Source of the DNA: UBA3478 sp046048095
GTDB taxonomy: Bacteria > Bacteroidota > Bacteroidia > Flavobacteriales > Flavobacteriaceae
DNA length: 40,783 nucleotides
Direction: 5' to 3'
Assembly: GCA_046048095.1 (NCBI GenBank)
Contig: JBJOGS010000082.1
Span: 1-40,783 of the forward strand
The notes beneath the pieces are model-generated. The model saw only the letters and a program-made list of their open reading frames with translations, ran no database searches and was not told the DNA's origin. Positions within the stretch are counted from its first letter, which is position 1, and every line of letters starts with the position of its first letter. Shown piece after piece: positions 8,168 through 16,920 of this stretch. The position numbers and the translations under genes are program-made.

Positions 8168-9798
8168 TCTTCAATGAGGTCTTCGATCGGTGTCCCTGTG
8201 GTACCATTAGGCATACCAATACCTAATAATGCGGCTAGTGTTGGGGCGATATCGGGGATTTCTGTTCGCTCTCCCGTTGATTCCCCTTCAGGAATCCCTG
8301 TTCCAAAAAACAAGAGGGGCACATGCGTATCGTAAATGTGAGGAGATCCATGAGTCGATCCGGTCTTACTGTACGATATAAAAGCAGGTTGCAAGGTAAA
8401 CATCACGTCTCCTGAGCGCTTTGGATTATGCCCATTGCGCACCAAGGCTTTCATGCCGTGAGCGGCACCAAGGCGCTCGATATCATGCGCCGTAAAAACC
8501 TGCTCGACCAAAGGCAAGGTCAACACCATGTCAGCAATGGCTTCACGAACCTCACGCAGGTCTAATCCAAGATCGCTGATTAACTTTCTGTTTAAAAAGA
8601 GCTCACTAGAATTCAGGTGCTCTAAAATTGATGCGTTAGCATAACGCTGTTCAATCAAGGCTTCAAGGGATGATCTAAAGCCTTTAGAATCGATGTATCC
8701 CGCAGGGATTTTATGATCCTTTAAAAAGGCTGGCACATGCACCGCTCCGTGATCAGCAGTTAAAAACACTAGATATTGACCTTCACCTACTTTCTCATCC
8801 AGCGTGTTGAACAATCGGGCCAATTCAAGATCGAGACGCATATAGGTGTCCTGAACTTCCACTGAATTCACTCCGTATTTGTGACCGACGTAATCGGTTG
8901 ATGAATAGCTGATGGCCAAAAAATCAGGGATTTCATCCACACCAAGTGCTTCAGCTTCTAAAGCCTCTAAAGCAAAATCGGTGAGAATGCTGTTTCCAAA
9001 AGGGGTAGCCGAGAGACTAGAAAAAGCGCCGTTCTTATCCCAAAGTTTGTCCACCTCATGCAAAAACCCACTGTGCTCTTCGCCTTTAGACAGGTCTTCG
9101 TAAGCGTTCTGATCTGACCCACTTTCAATGTAAGAAGCTAATGGTTCTAGGGTCTCCCAGGTCTTTTTGTAGCGCTCAACGGCCTTTGACTGATTGAACT
9201 TTTGAACCCACTTTGGCAGCTCATTCATATAATAGGTAGATGAAATCCAGTGCCCGGTAGATCCGCCCTCAAACCAATAGGCCGCATTTGCCGTATGTCC
9301 ACCAGGAAGCACTGCTCCTCTGTCTTTTAATGAGACCGCAATTACCTTCGATTTAAACTGGTAATGCAACCGCAGTTGATCGGTAATGGTAGTGGTTAAC
9401 ATGCGCGTCGGAGCCATTCCGACCTTATTCTCTGTACCTAATGCCGGATAATTCGCATCACCCGCACAGTAGACCATTTCTTTAGCGAATTTATCATACC
9501 AATCATTGCCCAATATTCCATGCACTGCAGGTACGGCTCCGGTGTATACAGAGGCATGACCTGGACCTGTGGCCGTAGGAATATAATTGAAATGGTGATT
9601 TTTGGCCGTAAACCCGTGATTTACCATACGCTTAAATCCTTCATCCGAATAACGGTCCCAGAAACGAGTGAGGTAATCAAAACGCATCTGATCGACCACG
9701 ATGCCGACGACTAATTTCGGGGTCTCAAAAGGTTTTTCTTCTTGTGCATGTATAGAAAGCGAGCAGCATGCCATCGCAATAAAAAACAGTTTTTTCAT
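8164..9798 (-). CDS. PafA-like alkaline phosphatase, exported
   Basis: This is an alkaline phosphatase superfamily enzyme of the PafA/nucleotide pyrophosphatase branch, about 544 residues, close to the length of PafA. The N-terminus MKKLFFIAMACCSLSIHAQ is a signal peptide, so the enzyme is periplasmic or outer-membrane associated. Counting from an ATG four codons upstream (9810), I see Asp40 in IVVDQMRFDYL, the Thr nucleophile in PTATGPGHAS (Thr81), and Asn102 in ILGNDWYD. Lys162 and Arg164 in SLKDRG are the residue pair that marks phosphate monoesterases. Later metal ligands are SSTDYVGHKYG and LTADHGAVH. It probably releases phosphate from organic esters. ATG 9798 is preferred because it gives the cleaner signal peptide. 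Confidence 0.88.
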   Translation of the reverse strand: MKKLFFIAMACCSLSIHAQEEKPFETPKLVVGIVVDQMRFDYLTRFWDRYSDEGFKRMVNHGFTAKNHHFNYIPTATGPGHASVYTGAVPAVHGILGNDWYDKFAKEMVYCAGDANYPALGTENKVGMAPTRMLTTTITDQLRLHYQFKSKVIAVSLKDRGAVLPGGHTANAAYWFEGGSTGHWISSTYYMNELPKWVQKFNQSKAVERYKKTWETLEPLASYIESGSDQNAYEDLSKGEEHSGFLHEVDKLWDKNGAFSSLSATPFGNSILTDFALEALEAEALGVDEIPDFLAISYSSTDYVGHKYGVNSVEVQDTYMRLDLELARLFNTLDEKVGEGQYLVFLTADHGAVHVPAFLKDHKIPAGYIDSKGFRSSLEALIEQRYANASILEHLNSSELFLNRKLISDLGLDLREVREAIADMVLTLPLVEQVFTAHDIERLGAAHGMKALVRNGHNPKRSGDVMFTLQPAFISYSKTGSTHGSPHIYDTHVPLLFFGTGIPEGESTGERTEIPDIAPTLAALLGIGMPNGTTGTPIEDLIED

Positions 9799-9861
9799 GA
9801 GGTAATTCATTTTATACGAAGCTACAATTTAAGCGAATGAGTAAGGATAATTCAACGTTAA

Positions 9862-10629
9862 ATGCAATCAAAAAACGTATTTTTGAGTGCTATGCGTTAT
9901 ATAGAAGAAGTCGGGCGCTACGGACTCATGCTCGTAGAAATCTTTAGAAAACCTACGAAATGGAGCGTGATGAAAGGGCTTATTCTAAAGGAAATCGATG
10001 AATTGATCTTCAATTCTCTGGGGATCATCATTTTTATCTCCTTCTTTATTGGGGGGGTAGTGACCATACAAACTGCACTCAATCTCACCTCTCCTTTTTT
10101 ACCAAAAAGTCTTATCGGATTTGCCACGCGGCAGTCGGTGATACTCGAGTTTGCTCCGACCTTCATTTCAGTGATCATGGTGGGTAAGGTGGGTTCTTAC
10201 ATTACCTCGAGCATTGGTACCATGAGAGTCACCGAGCAAATCGATGCCTTAGAAGTCATGGGAGTCAACTCTGCGAACTACCTCATCTTTCCAAAGCTGA
10301 TCGCCATGTTACTTTATCCCTTCGCCATCGCCATTGCAATGTATACAGGAATCTTCGGTGGATGGGCGGCAGCCGTATTCGGAAACTATGCTCCAACCGC
10401 AGACTTTATTGCAGGCATCCAAGAAGATTTTGTGCCCTTTCACGTCACCTATGCGTTTATAAAATCGCTTGTGTTTGCCATACTCATCGCTACCCTTCCG
10501 GCATACCACGGGTATTACCTAAAAGGAGGGGCACTAGAAGTGGGCAAGGCAGCAACCGTGTCCTTTGTCTGGACGAGTGTGGTGATTATCATCGTCAATT
10601 ATGTGCTCACCCAATTATTACTCGGATAA
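9862..10629 (+). CDS. mlaE: MlaE-family ABC transporter permease
   Basis: This 255-residue inner-membrane permease of the MlaE/YrbE family belongs to a phospholipid (Mla/MCE-type) transporter that moves lipids between the inner and outer membranes. It has about five to six hydrophobic segments and the family-typical block of VGKVGSYITSSIGTMRVTEQ followed by IDALEVMGVNSANYLIFPK, which contacts the ATPase. An alternative ATG at 9892 (MRYIEEVGRYG) is possible. The stop codon directly abuts the start of the ATPase gene (TAAATG), a strong sign of an operon. The substrate-binding MCE protein (MlaD) is not in this window. Confidence 0.93.
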   Translation: MQSKNVFLSAMRYIEEVGRYGLMLVEIFRKPTKWSVMKGLILKEIDELIFNSLGIIIFISFFIGGVVTIQTALNLTSPFLPKSLIGFATRQSVILEFAPTFISVIMVGKVGSYITSSIGTMRVTEQIDALEVMGVNSANYLIFPKLIAMLLYPFAIAIAMYTGIFGGWAAAVFGNYAPTADFIAGIQEDFVPFHVTYAFIKSLVFAILIATLPAYHGYYLKGGALEVGKAATVSFVWTSVVIIIVNYVLTQLLLG

Positions 10630-11403
10630 ATGATTCAAGTAGAGCACCTCTCAAAATCCTTCGGCAAGACCAGCGTACTCAATGACGTGAGCACCTCATT
10701 TGAGCGAGGAAAAACCAACCTCATCATCGGTCAAAGTGGCTCAGGAAAAACCGTTTTTTTAAAGTCCCTGATTGGATTACATCAACCCAATTCTGGACGT
10801 ATTGCGTTTGACGGGGTCTATCTTGATGATCTAGAACGAGACGAACAACGTGAACTGAGAAAAGCAATGGGAATGGTATTTCAAGGAAGTGCCTTGTTTG
10901 ACTCAATGACCGTGGCCGAAAATGTATGCTTTCCATTACAAATGTTCACCACCTTGTCGGCAAAAGAAAAAAGCGAACAAGTCGATCGCGTTCTTGAGCG
11001 GGTGAATCTCATCGATGCACACCAAAAATATCCTGCAGAAATTTCTGGAGGAATGAAAAAACGCGTGGCCATCGCGCGAGCCATTGTAATGAACCCCAAA
11101 TACCTATTCTGCGACGAGCCCAATTCAGGCCTTGATCCGCGAACTGCAATTTTGATCGACGACTTAATTCAAGAAATTACCAGAGAATATAACATCACTA
11201 CGCTGATTAACACCCATGACATGAATTCGGTGATGCAAATCGGAGAAAAAATAGTCTTCTTAAAAGAAGGCAAACTAGCCTGGGAGGGCACAAAAGAAGA
11301 AATCTTCGTCACCGATAATGAAGCGATAAGCGAATTCGTCTACGCCTCAGAACTCTATAAAAACGTAAGAGAGGTCTACCGAGAAAAGAACAGTAAACGC
11401 TAA
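10630..11403 (+). CDS. mlaF: MlaF-family ABC transporter ATPase
   Basis: This 257-residue ABC ATPase powers the MlaE-type permease encoded immediately upstream. It carries Walker A GQSGSGKT (34-41), the Q-loop region GMVFQGSALFDSMTVAENV, the ABC signature ISGGMKKRVAIARA (138-151), Walker B YLFCDEPNSGLDP (158-170) and the switch His in INTHDMNSVM. GSALFDSMTV-ENV is typical of the MlaF subgroup. It ends 1 bp before the stop of the convergent DUF389 gene. Confidence 0.95.
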   Translation: MIQVEHLSKSFGKTSVLNDVSTSFERGKTNLIIGQSGSGKTVFLKSLIGLHQPNSGRIAFDGVYLDDLERDEQRELRKAMGMVFQGSALFDSMTVAENVCFPLQMFTTLSAKEKSEQVDRVLERVNLIDAHQKYPAEISGGMKKRVAIARAIVMNPKYLFCDEPNSGLDPRTAILIDDLIQEITREYNITTLINTHDMNSVMQIGEKIVFLKEGKLAWEGTKEEIFVTDNEAISEFVYASELYKNVREVYREKNSKR

Positions 11404-11404
11404 C

Positions 11405-12823
11405 CTACTGGCTGAGTCGAAGCACGAGTTCTTGCTCTTGAAGACGTGTTTTTAACCATTTTTCAAGTCGCTGGGTTAATGCTTCCTGATCTGCATTGGT
11501 TGTATTTTCTTGCCAACTCACCTCAAAAACTTGTAGCGTATCTTGTCGCTGAAAATCTGTTTGGATTTTAGACCCATAACTCAACGTCTTCAACTGCGGA
11601 AATGCCAAAGCCATCTCACTCTTGAGTTGTTCAAATGGAAATTGAACCGTCCCCGAGCGGCTCAATCGATCAAGTTCTTGTTCAAGCAGTTGAATTTGGC
11701 GATCCTTAGATACTAATTCACTCTTTTTACTTTCATAAAGCTCTAAGACATAATTGAATTGATCGGCTGTATCTTCTTGATTTGCCTGCATCACCTCAAA
11801 TGAGGCTTCTCTCAAACGATCGTATTGTTGTTGCTTTACCTTCCAGGTATTGATGACCTCTTGCGGAATCACCTCGTCTCCCAATACCATGACACTGATC
11901 TCAGAAGCATTCCCTCGATTGAAGTTCACGGTTGAAAAATCACGTCTATACACCCCATTTCCTTCAAACGGATAGGCCTCAATGGTCTCCTTCAAAAAAT
12001 TCTGTGCGTCCCGTTTAAATAACGATTCTTGAAGCACCCCATAAAAAGTGTAAGTCGCCGGAATCATCACGACCAAACTCAGCACATAGGCCATTCTAGA
12101 GATCAACCTTCTGCGCGCAGAGTTGGCATAGCGTTCCATAGGAAACTTCAGGTATTTAATCACAACAAAAGTGGCCAGGGCAATGAAGATGGTATTGATC
12201 AAAAACAAGTAAAGCGCACCAAGCGCATAACTCCAATTAGAGACTGCCAATCCAAATCCAACGGTACAAAGCGGTGGCATTAAGGCGGTAGCAATGGCCA
12301 CTCCAAAAATTACGCTGGCGATGGTTCCTTTCTTAGCACGTGCCACCACCAGTGCAACCCCTCCAAAGAACCCAATGAGCACATCCCGAATGTCAGGACG
12401 CACCCGAGCCAATAACTCTGAAGATTCATCGCGAAGCGGAAACAAAGCAAAAAACAAATAAGCGGTCACCACCGAAAGACCGACCATAACCAGAAAATTT
12501 TTAAGCGATCGATTCAGTAAGTCGATATCATTGGTTGCGAGTGCGAACCCTAAGCCTAAAATGGGCCCCATTAGCGGTGAGATAAGCATCGCACCAATAA
12601 CGACAGCGGTTGAATTGGCGTTCAATCCAATAGAAGCAATGAAAATAGAGCTAATCAGAATCCATGAGGTATGCCCCTTAAATGGGATATCCGCAATAAT
12701 CGAATCGCGGGTCGCTTGCATATCGGTGTTCGCTCTAATGTCGAGCAACTCTTTTAAAAAAGCTGAAATACCATGCCAGAAGCCTTTGGCATTGATTTTA
12801 ATTTGTTCTTCTTGGTTAGTCAT
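11405..12823 (-). CDS. DUF389-family membrane protein
   Basis: This 472-residue protein has a hydrophobic DUF389 domain at about residues 45-230: IASIGLNANSTAVVIGAMLI, SPLMGPILGLGFALATND, FFGGVALVVARAKKG and VAIATALMPPLCTVGFGLA are its hallmarks. After a last span near 255-275, the C-terminal 200 residues are soluble and include a probable coiled coil at about 345-405, rich in Q, E and K. The function of DUF389 proteins is not established. This version, with a long extracytoplasmic tail, is common in Bacteroidota by my recollection. It overlaps the upstream SprT-like gene by 8 bp, so the two are probably co-transcribed. Confidence 0.85.
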   Translation of the reverse strand: MTNQEEQIKINAKGFWHGISAFLKELLDIRANTDMQATRDSIIADIPFKGHTSWILISSIFIASIGLNANSTAVVIGAMLISPLMGPILGLGFALATNDIDLLNRSLKNFLVMVGLSVVTAYLFFALFPLRDESSELLARVRPDIRDVLIGFFGGVALVVARAKKGTIASVIFGVAIATALMPPLCTVGFGLAVSNWSYALGALYLFLINTIFIALATFVVIKYLKFPMERYANSARRRLISRMAYVLSLVVMIPATYTFYGVLQESLFKRDAQNFLKETIEAYPFEGNGVYRRDFSTVNFNRGNASEISVMVLGDEVIPQEVINTWKVKQQQYDRLREASFEVMQANQEDTADQFNYVLELYESKKSELVSKDRQIQLLEQELDRLSRSGTVQFPFEQLKSEMALAFPQLKTLSYGSKIQTDFQRQDTLQVFEVSWQENTTNADQEALTQRLEKWLKTRLQEQELVLRLSQ

Positions 12824-13421
12824 AATTTGCGATCGGCATTACGCGAGCATTCGGCTGAAACAAATACTTGCGATTGGTGGCAATTTCAAGGCACTCGAAT
12901 CGCTTTCTTCGCTTCATTCCCTTCTTAAAAATACGCTTTTCACGGTAAGCAAATAGGGCTCCTTCAGCTAATTCCTCTACAAATACTCCCTGCTCAATAG
13001 GGTCGTATTTGCGAAGCTCTCGATCTAATAGAACATCTGCACTACTGCTCGCTTTAGGACTTTTGAAATGGGTCGCCAGTACAGGCAATAACTCTTTCGG
13101 AAAAACTGCTGGATTAAGCAGCGGAAGCATCAGTGTTTTAAACGTGAGTTTCCATTCTTTTCCGTGAGGTCGGATGCGGTTTCCGTGCTCAATGAAGGCC
13201 ACCAAATGTGCAATTTCATGAATCAATGTGATTAGAAATCGGTAAGGGTTTGGCCCGGCATTGACGGTAATCAGGTGCCCCCCATTGGGAAGCTTCCGAT
13301 AATCCCCGTGCCTACTGAGGCGTTCGTTCACAATTTTTAGATGTACCCCGTGCTGTTTGATTTTTTCAAAGCAATAAATCAGCGCAGCTTCTGGAACATA
13401 ACGACCCAATATATCTAACAT
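12816..13421 (-). CDS. SprT-like zinc metallopeptidase domain protein
   Basis: This 201-residue protein has the zinc-protease helix LIHEIAHLVAF (HExxH at 68-72) followed by a possible third ligand in RPHGKEWK (His86), which matches the SprT/SPRTN-like family. The C-terminal part is basic (KRIFKKGMKRRKRF) and may bind nucleic acid, as in SprT relatives, although I do not see a clear zinc ribbon. Bacterial SprT-like proteins are poorly characterised; eukaryotic Spartan cleaves DNA-protein crosslinks. The start overlaps no other gene and lies 8 bp after the SDR stop. The end overlaps the DUF389 gene by 8 bp, giving a likely SDR-SprT-DUF389 operon. Confidence 0.82.
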   Translation of the reverse strand: MLDILGRYVPEAALIYCFEKIKQHGVHLKIVNERLSRHGDYRKLPNGGHLITVNAGPNPYRFLITLIHEIAHLVAFIEHGNRIRPHGKEWKLTFKTLMLPLLNPAVFPKELLPVLATHFKSPKASSSADVLLDRELRKYDPIEQGVFVEELAEGALFAYREKRIFKKGMKRRKRFECLEIATNRKYLFQPNARVMPIANYD

Positions 13422-13429
13422 ACTGTGAG

Positions 13430-14104
13430 TTAAGGGGTAGAGCTGCTTACTGGAAGCACCTTTCCGTTAAAATAACGATGACCTTCAAGTACAAATTGGG
13501 CCACATAAGACCCCATCTGCGCAGCATTTAAAGGAGCCTTTAACCCAGGAAAAGCAGCTTCAAGCATTTCTGTCTGTACCGCCCCTAGGGCCAAGCTATT
13601 AAAACTTACTCCTCGATTCTGATACTCTTCAGCAAGAAGCTCAAAAAGGGTAATGAGCGCCCCTTTACTTGAACTATACGCCGAAAGACCTGCAAATTTT
13701 GCACTTCCTTGAATACCACCCATCGAGCTAATGCCCACTACGTGGGCCCCTGGCTTCAGCTTAGGATCTAATAAGCGAGTGAGCGCTGCGACTGCAAAAA
13801 CATTAACCGTATAAATGGCCTTGAAATCGGCAGAAGAAGTTTGAGTAAAAGGTTGATGCATAAACGATCCAGCATTGTGAACGATACCATCAATCTCAGA
13901 CCAATCATCAATGGCATCTAGCACACCAGTTAAATCATCAGCAGCGAGATCAATGGAAACTGTTCGAAGCAAATCTAATTGCTCATGCTGCAATTTCACT
14001 TCAGTTCTTGAAAGTGCCAAAACGTGATGGCCAAGACTAAGTAGTGATTTCACCGTTTCTAAACCAATACCCCTACTCGCACCCGTTACAATAATCTTCG
14101 CCAC
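13430..14104 (-). CDS. Short-chain dehydrogenase/reductase
   Basis: This 224-residue classical-type SDR has the NAD(P)-binding TGASRGIG (7-14), the structural NAG (77-79), the catalytic Ser region GISSMGG (124-130), and Tyr143/Lys147 in SAYSSSKGAL. Arg at positions 11 and 33 (LSRTE) suggests NADP preference. Substrate unknown. It appears to begin with GTG (14104); the residues MAKIIVTG fit the family start, and no upstream ATG gives a better one. It is first in a probable operon with the SprT-like and DUF389 genes. A terminator separates it from pdhC upstream. Confidence 0.88.
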   Translation of the reverse strand: MAKIIVTGASRGIGLETVKSLLSLGHHVLALSRTEVKLQHEQLDLLRTVSIDLAADDLTGVLDAIDDWSEIDGIVHNAGSFMHQPFTQTSSADFKAIYTVNVFAVAALTRLLDPKLKPGAHVVGISSMGGIQGSAKFAGLSAYSSSKGALITLFELLAEEYQNRGVSFNSLALGAVQTEMLEAAFPGLKAPLNAAQMGSYVAQFVLEGHRYFNGKVLPVSSSTP

Positions 14105-14140
14105 AATCTAAGAATTAGTGAGTTAAGTCATGAATTTAAC

Positions 14141-14169
14141 AAAAAAGCATTCCCTAGAGAATGCTTTTT
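14141..14169 (-). terminator. Rho-independent terminator after pdhC
   Basis: AAAAAGCATTC (14142-14152), loop CCTAGA, GAATGCTTTTT (14159-14169). The A-run on the plus strand is a U-run for minus-strand transcripts. The structure therefore ends pdhA-pdhC mRNA 26 bp beyond the pdhC stop and insulates the SDR operon. Confidence 0.88.
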
Positions 14170-14194
14170 AAATATACACGCATGTGAATTACAA

Positions 14195-15847
14195 TTAGGC
14201 GAGCATCGTCACGGGATGCTCAAGATAGGTTTTCAGAGTTTGCAAAAATTGCGCACCTGTGGCACCATCAACCGTTCTATGATCGCATGCCAAAGTGAGC
14301 TTCATCATGCTTCGTATCACAATTTCCCCAGCTCTAACGACCGGCTTCTCAACAATTGAGCCCACCGATAAAATCGCTGAATTTGGTTGATTAATAATAG
14401 AAGTAAACTCATCGATACCGAACATACCTAGGTTAGATACCGTGAACGTACTGCCCTCCATCTCAGCTGGAGTCAATTTTTTAGTTCGAGCTCGGCCTGC
14501 CATATCCTTTACCTGAGCACCTAATTGACTCAATGTAAGCTGATTGGCATGCTTAATCACAGGTACCACTAATCCATCTTCAACTGCTACGGCCACTCCT
14601 AAGTGAACGTGATGGTTGATTAACGTATATTCGTCTTTCCAAGTGGTGTTGACCTGTTTGTGTTTTAATAGGGCCATCGCTGATGCTTTGAGCACCATGT
14701 CGTTAAATGAGACTTTCGTGTCGGGCAATTCGTTCATACTTGCCCTGGCTGCTTTTGCCTCATCCATCTCAACTTCAATGGTGAGGTAATAATGCGGCGC
14801 ACTAAATTTAGACTCACTCAGACGCTTAGCGATCACTTTACGCATTTGAGAGTTCTTTACATTCTCGACGGATTCTTGACCCAAAACAGGAAGCGTCGTA
14901 TGCGCTGAGGTAGCGACAGTAGGGGTTGAAACTGGTGCACTAACCGCCGCAGCAGGCTGCGAAACAGTAACGCCCTCGAGATCACGTCTAATGATACGGC
15001 CATGCTCTCCAGACCCCTTCAACTGAGATAAATCAATCCCCTTTTCTTGAGCGATTCTCTTGGCCAAAGGTGAAGCAAAAACACGCACACCTTCACCCGA
15101 ATGAACTGGCGCGGTAGGTGCCTGAGATGATACTGAAATCTCTTGAACCGGAGCTGCAGTAACCTCTTGGGCAACTGAAGCAGAGGAAGTCGCGGCTGGT
15201 TTGCCTGAAAGAATAGATTGAACATCTGTTCCGGCAGGACCAATTATGGCCAACAAGGCGTCCACTGGAGCCCCTTGACCTTCTTGAATTCCAATATGCA
15301 AGAGCGTCCCCGAGTAGAACGACTCAAATTCCATAGTGGCCTTATCTGTTTCTATTTCTGCAAGAATGTCTCCTTCTTCAACTGTATCCCCTACTTTTTT
15401 CAACCAAGAAGCCACAGTACCCTCTTCCATGGTATCACTCAAGCGAGGCATGGTTACAATTTCAACTCCTTTCGGAACAGCGGATGTGCTTGATGAAGGT
15501 GTTTCTTTAACAGCAACAGCCTCTGCTTTAGGCGCTGAAGGTACAGCAGGTGCAGCAGGTACAGCAGGTGCAGCAGGTGCACCATTAAGAAGCCCAGAAA
15601 TATCTTCTCCTTTTTCTCCAATAATGGCCAAAAGGGCATCTACAGGCGCCCCTTCACCTTCTTGAATTCCGATATGCAAGAGTGTCCCAGAATAGAACGA
15701 CTCAAACTCCATAGTGGCCTTATCGGTCTCGATCTCGGCTAGGATATCACCTTCTTCAACAGAATCTCCAACTTTTTTAAGCCATTTTGCAACGGTACCC
15801 TCTTCCATGGTATCGCTCAAACGTGGCATATTCACTACTTCGGCCAT
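14195..15847 (-). CDS. pdhC: Pyruvate dehydrogenase E2, dihydrolipoamide acetyltransferase
   Basis: E2 carries the acetyl group from E1 to CoA and forms the core of the PDH complex. The 550 residues hold two lipoyl domains, each with EIETDKATMEFE (lipoylated Lys43 and Lys169). They are joined and followed by Ala/Pro/Val-rich linkers. Next comes an E1/E3-binding domain (RVFASPLAKRIAQEKGIDL, then GSGEHGRI, about 255-292) and a C-terminal catalytic domain (about 330-550) ending in DHRTVDGATGA (from Asp522). The gene follows pdhA by 9 bp on the same strand. A terminator lies downstream. E1-beta and E3 must be encoded elsewhere. In many Bacteroidota this gene is annotated as the pyruvate dehydrogenase acetyltransferase. 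Confidence 0.95.
   Translation of the reverse strand: MAEVVNMPRLSDTMEEGTVAKWLKKVGDSVEEGDILAEIETDKATMEFESFYSGTLLHIGIQEGEGAPVDALLAIIGEKGEDISGLLNGAPAAPAVPAAPAVPSAPKAEAVAVKETPSSSTSAVPKGVEIVTMPRLSDTMEEGTVASWLKKVGDTVEEGDILAEIETDKATMEFESFYSGTLLHIGIQEGQGAPVDALLAIIGPAGTDVQSILSGKPAATSSASVAQEVTAAPVQEISVSSQAPTAPVHSGEGVRVFASPLAKRIAQEKGIDLSQLKGSGEHGRIIRRDLEGVTVSQPAAAVSAPVSTPTVATSAHTTLPVLGQESVENVKNSQMRKVIAKRLSESKFSAPHYYLTIEVEMDEAKAARASMNELPDTKVSFNDMVLKASAMALLKHKQVNTTWKDEYTLINHHVHLGVAVAVEDGLVVPVIKHANQLTLSQLGAQVKDMAGRARTKKLTPAEMEGSTFTVSNLGMFGIDEFTSIINQPNSAILSVGSIVEKPVVRAGEIVIRSMMKLTLACDHRTVDGATGAQFLQTLKTYLEHPVTMLA
15239..15838 (-). repeat. Internal duplication: two lipoyl-domain repeats in pdhC
   Basis: About 220 bp is repeated with a 378-bp period: roughly 15617-15838 (domain 1) and 15239-15460 (domain 2). 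For example, TTCTTGAATTCC occurs at 15281 and again at 15659. The linker between the copies contains short tandem units of 9/18 bp (GTACAGCAG and GTGCAGCAG alternating, 15541-15576) that encode the Ala/Pro/Val linker. This is a domain duplication within a gene, not a mobile element. Confidence 0.85.
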
Positions 15848-15856
15848 GCTATTTCT

Positions 15857-16855
15857 TTAGAGTTTATGTGCTAAAAACGGATAGTCTTGCTGCTCATACA
15901 CCGTATCGTATAGCTGCTGAATTGGCGGAAAGTCAGAGTTTTCTGCAAACTCTTCACATTCAGCCACTAGATCTTTGACCCGCTGATCAATTTCTTTAAT
16001 CTGCGCTTCAGTCAGCCATTTCTTTTGTAAAATGAGCTCTTTTACCTGTGTAATCGGATCGATTTTCTGATACTCTTGAACCTCTTCTTTGGTGCGATAA
16101 TGTTGTGCATCAGACATCGAGTGACCTCTATATCGGTAGGTTTTTGCCTCTAGAAATGTAGGTCCTCCCCCTGAGCGAGCGCGCTCAATCGCCTCTGAAA
16201 TAGCCTCTGCCGAAGCAGCCGGATCCATTCCATCAAAAGCAGAACACGGCATACCGTATCCTAGACCCAATTTATAAATGTCTGTATCGTAAGCGGTACG
16301 TGCCACAGAAGTTCCCATAGCATACCCATTGTTTTCACAGATAAAGACCACAGGCAACTGCCACAACATAGCCAGGTTAAACGTTTCATGAAGCGAACCT
16401 TGTCTTACAGCTCCGTCACCCATGTAGGTCAAGGTGACCGAGTCACGACCAAAGTATTTGTCTGCGAAAGCGATCCCAGCACCTAACGGAATTTGACCTC
16501 CAACAATACCGTGACCTCCATAAAATCGATGTTCTTTCGAGAAGATGTGCATTGAGCCTCCCATACCCTTTGAGGTTCCTGTGACTTTTCCGTATAGCTC
16601 TGCCATCACCTTTCTTGGATCTACCCCCATGCCAATCGGTTGAACGTGATTGCGATATGCAGTGATCATGCGGTCTTTGGTCAAATCCATCGCATGAAGA
16701 GATCCTGCTAAGAGCCCTTCTTGACCGTTATAAAGGTGTAAAAACCCTCTGACTTTCTGTTGAATGTACACGGCTGCAAGCTTGTCCTCGAATTTTCTCC
16801 AGAACAGCATGTCTTCATACCACTGTATATAGGTTTCTTTCGTAATCTTTTTCAT
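15857..16855 (-). CDS. pdhA: Pyruvate dehydrogenase E1 component, alpha subunit
   Basis: E1-alpha with E1-beta decarboxylates pyruvate using thiamine diphosphate and acetylates the E2 lipoyl groups. The 332-residue protein has the ThDP/Mg motif GDGAVRQGSLHETFNLA through CENN (residues 146-176, the GDG-x-NN pattern). It also has GMGGSMHIF, FYGGHGIVGGQIPLGAG and the regulatory-loop region YRYRGHSMSD typical of E1-alpha. It starts at an ATG followed by KKITKE and sits 9 bp upstream of pdhC. E1-beta is not adjacent, an arrangement common in Flavobacteriia by my recollection. Two exact -7 motifs lie just upstream. Confidence 0.96.
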   Translation of the reverse strand: MKKITKETYIQWYEDMLFWRKFEDKLAAVYIQQKVRGFLHLYNGQEGLLAGSLHAMDLTKDRMITAYRNHVQPIGMGVDPRKVMAELYGKVTGTSKGMGGSMHIFSKEHRFYGGHGIVGGQIPLGAGIAFADKYFGRDSVTLTYMGDGAVRQGSLHETFNLAMLWQLPVVFICENNGYAMGTSVARTAYDTDIYKLGLGYGMPCSAFDGMDPAASAEAISEAIERARSGGGPTFLEAKTYRYRGHSMSDAQHYRTKEEVQEYQKIDPITQVKELILQKKWLTEAQIKEIDQRVKDLVAECEEFAENSDFPPIQQLYDTVYEQQDYPFLAHKL

Positions 16856-16875
16856 GAAGTCGCTTTTGATAGTGG

Positions 16876-16894
16876 CAAAAATAAGACAAAATTA
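16876..16894 (-). promoter_or_regulatory. Putative pdhA promoter elements
   Basis: On the minus strand TAATTTTG (16894-16887) and TATTTTTG (16883-16876) both match TAnnTTTG exactly. They lie 20-40 bp before the pdhA ATG, in the 65-bp gap after porV. This suggests that pdhA-pdhC has its own promoter and is not only read through from porV. No clear -33 element is visible. Confidence 0.5.
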
Positions 16895-16920
16895 AATCGT
16901 TTTCGTATGCTTTTGGCGCA

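Noticed and set aside
15541..15576. Short tandem repeats as a possible CRISPR or variable-number repeat locus
   Set aside because: The units are 9/18 bp, contiguous, and code for the E2 Ala/Pro linker. There are no spacers and no cas genes.
15336..15665. Ala/Gly-rich reading frame antisense to pdhC
   Set aside because: It is the complement of the Ala/Pro/Val linker and lipoyl domains. Low-complexity composition keeps the opposite frame open; there is no independent start context.
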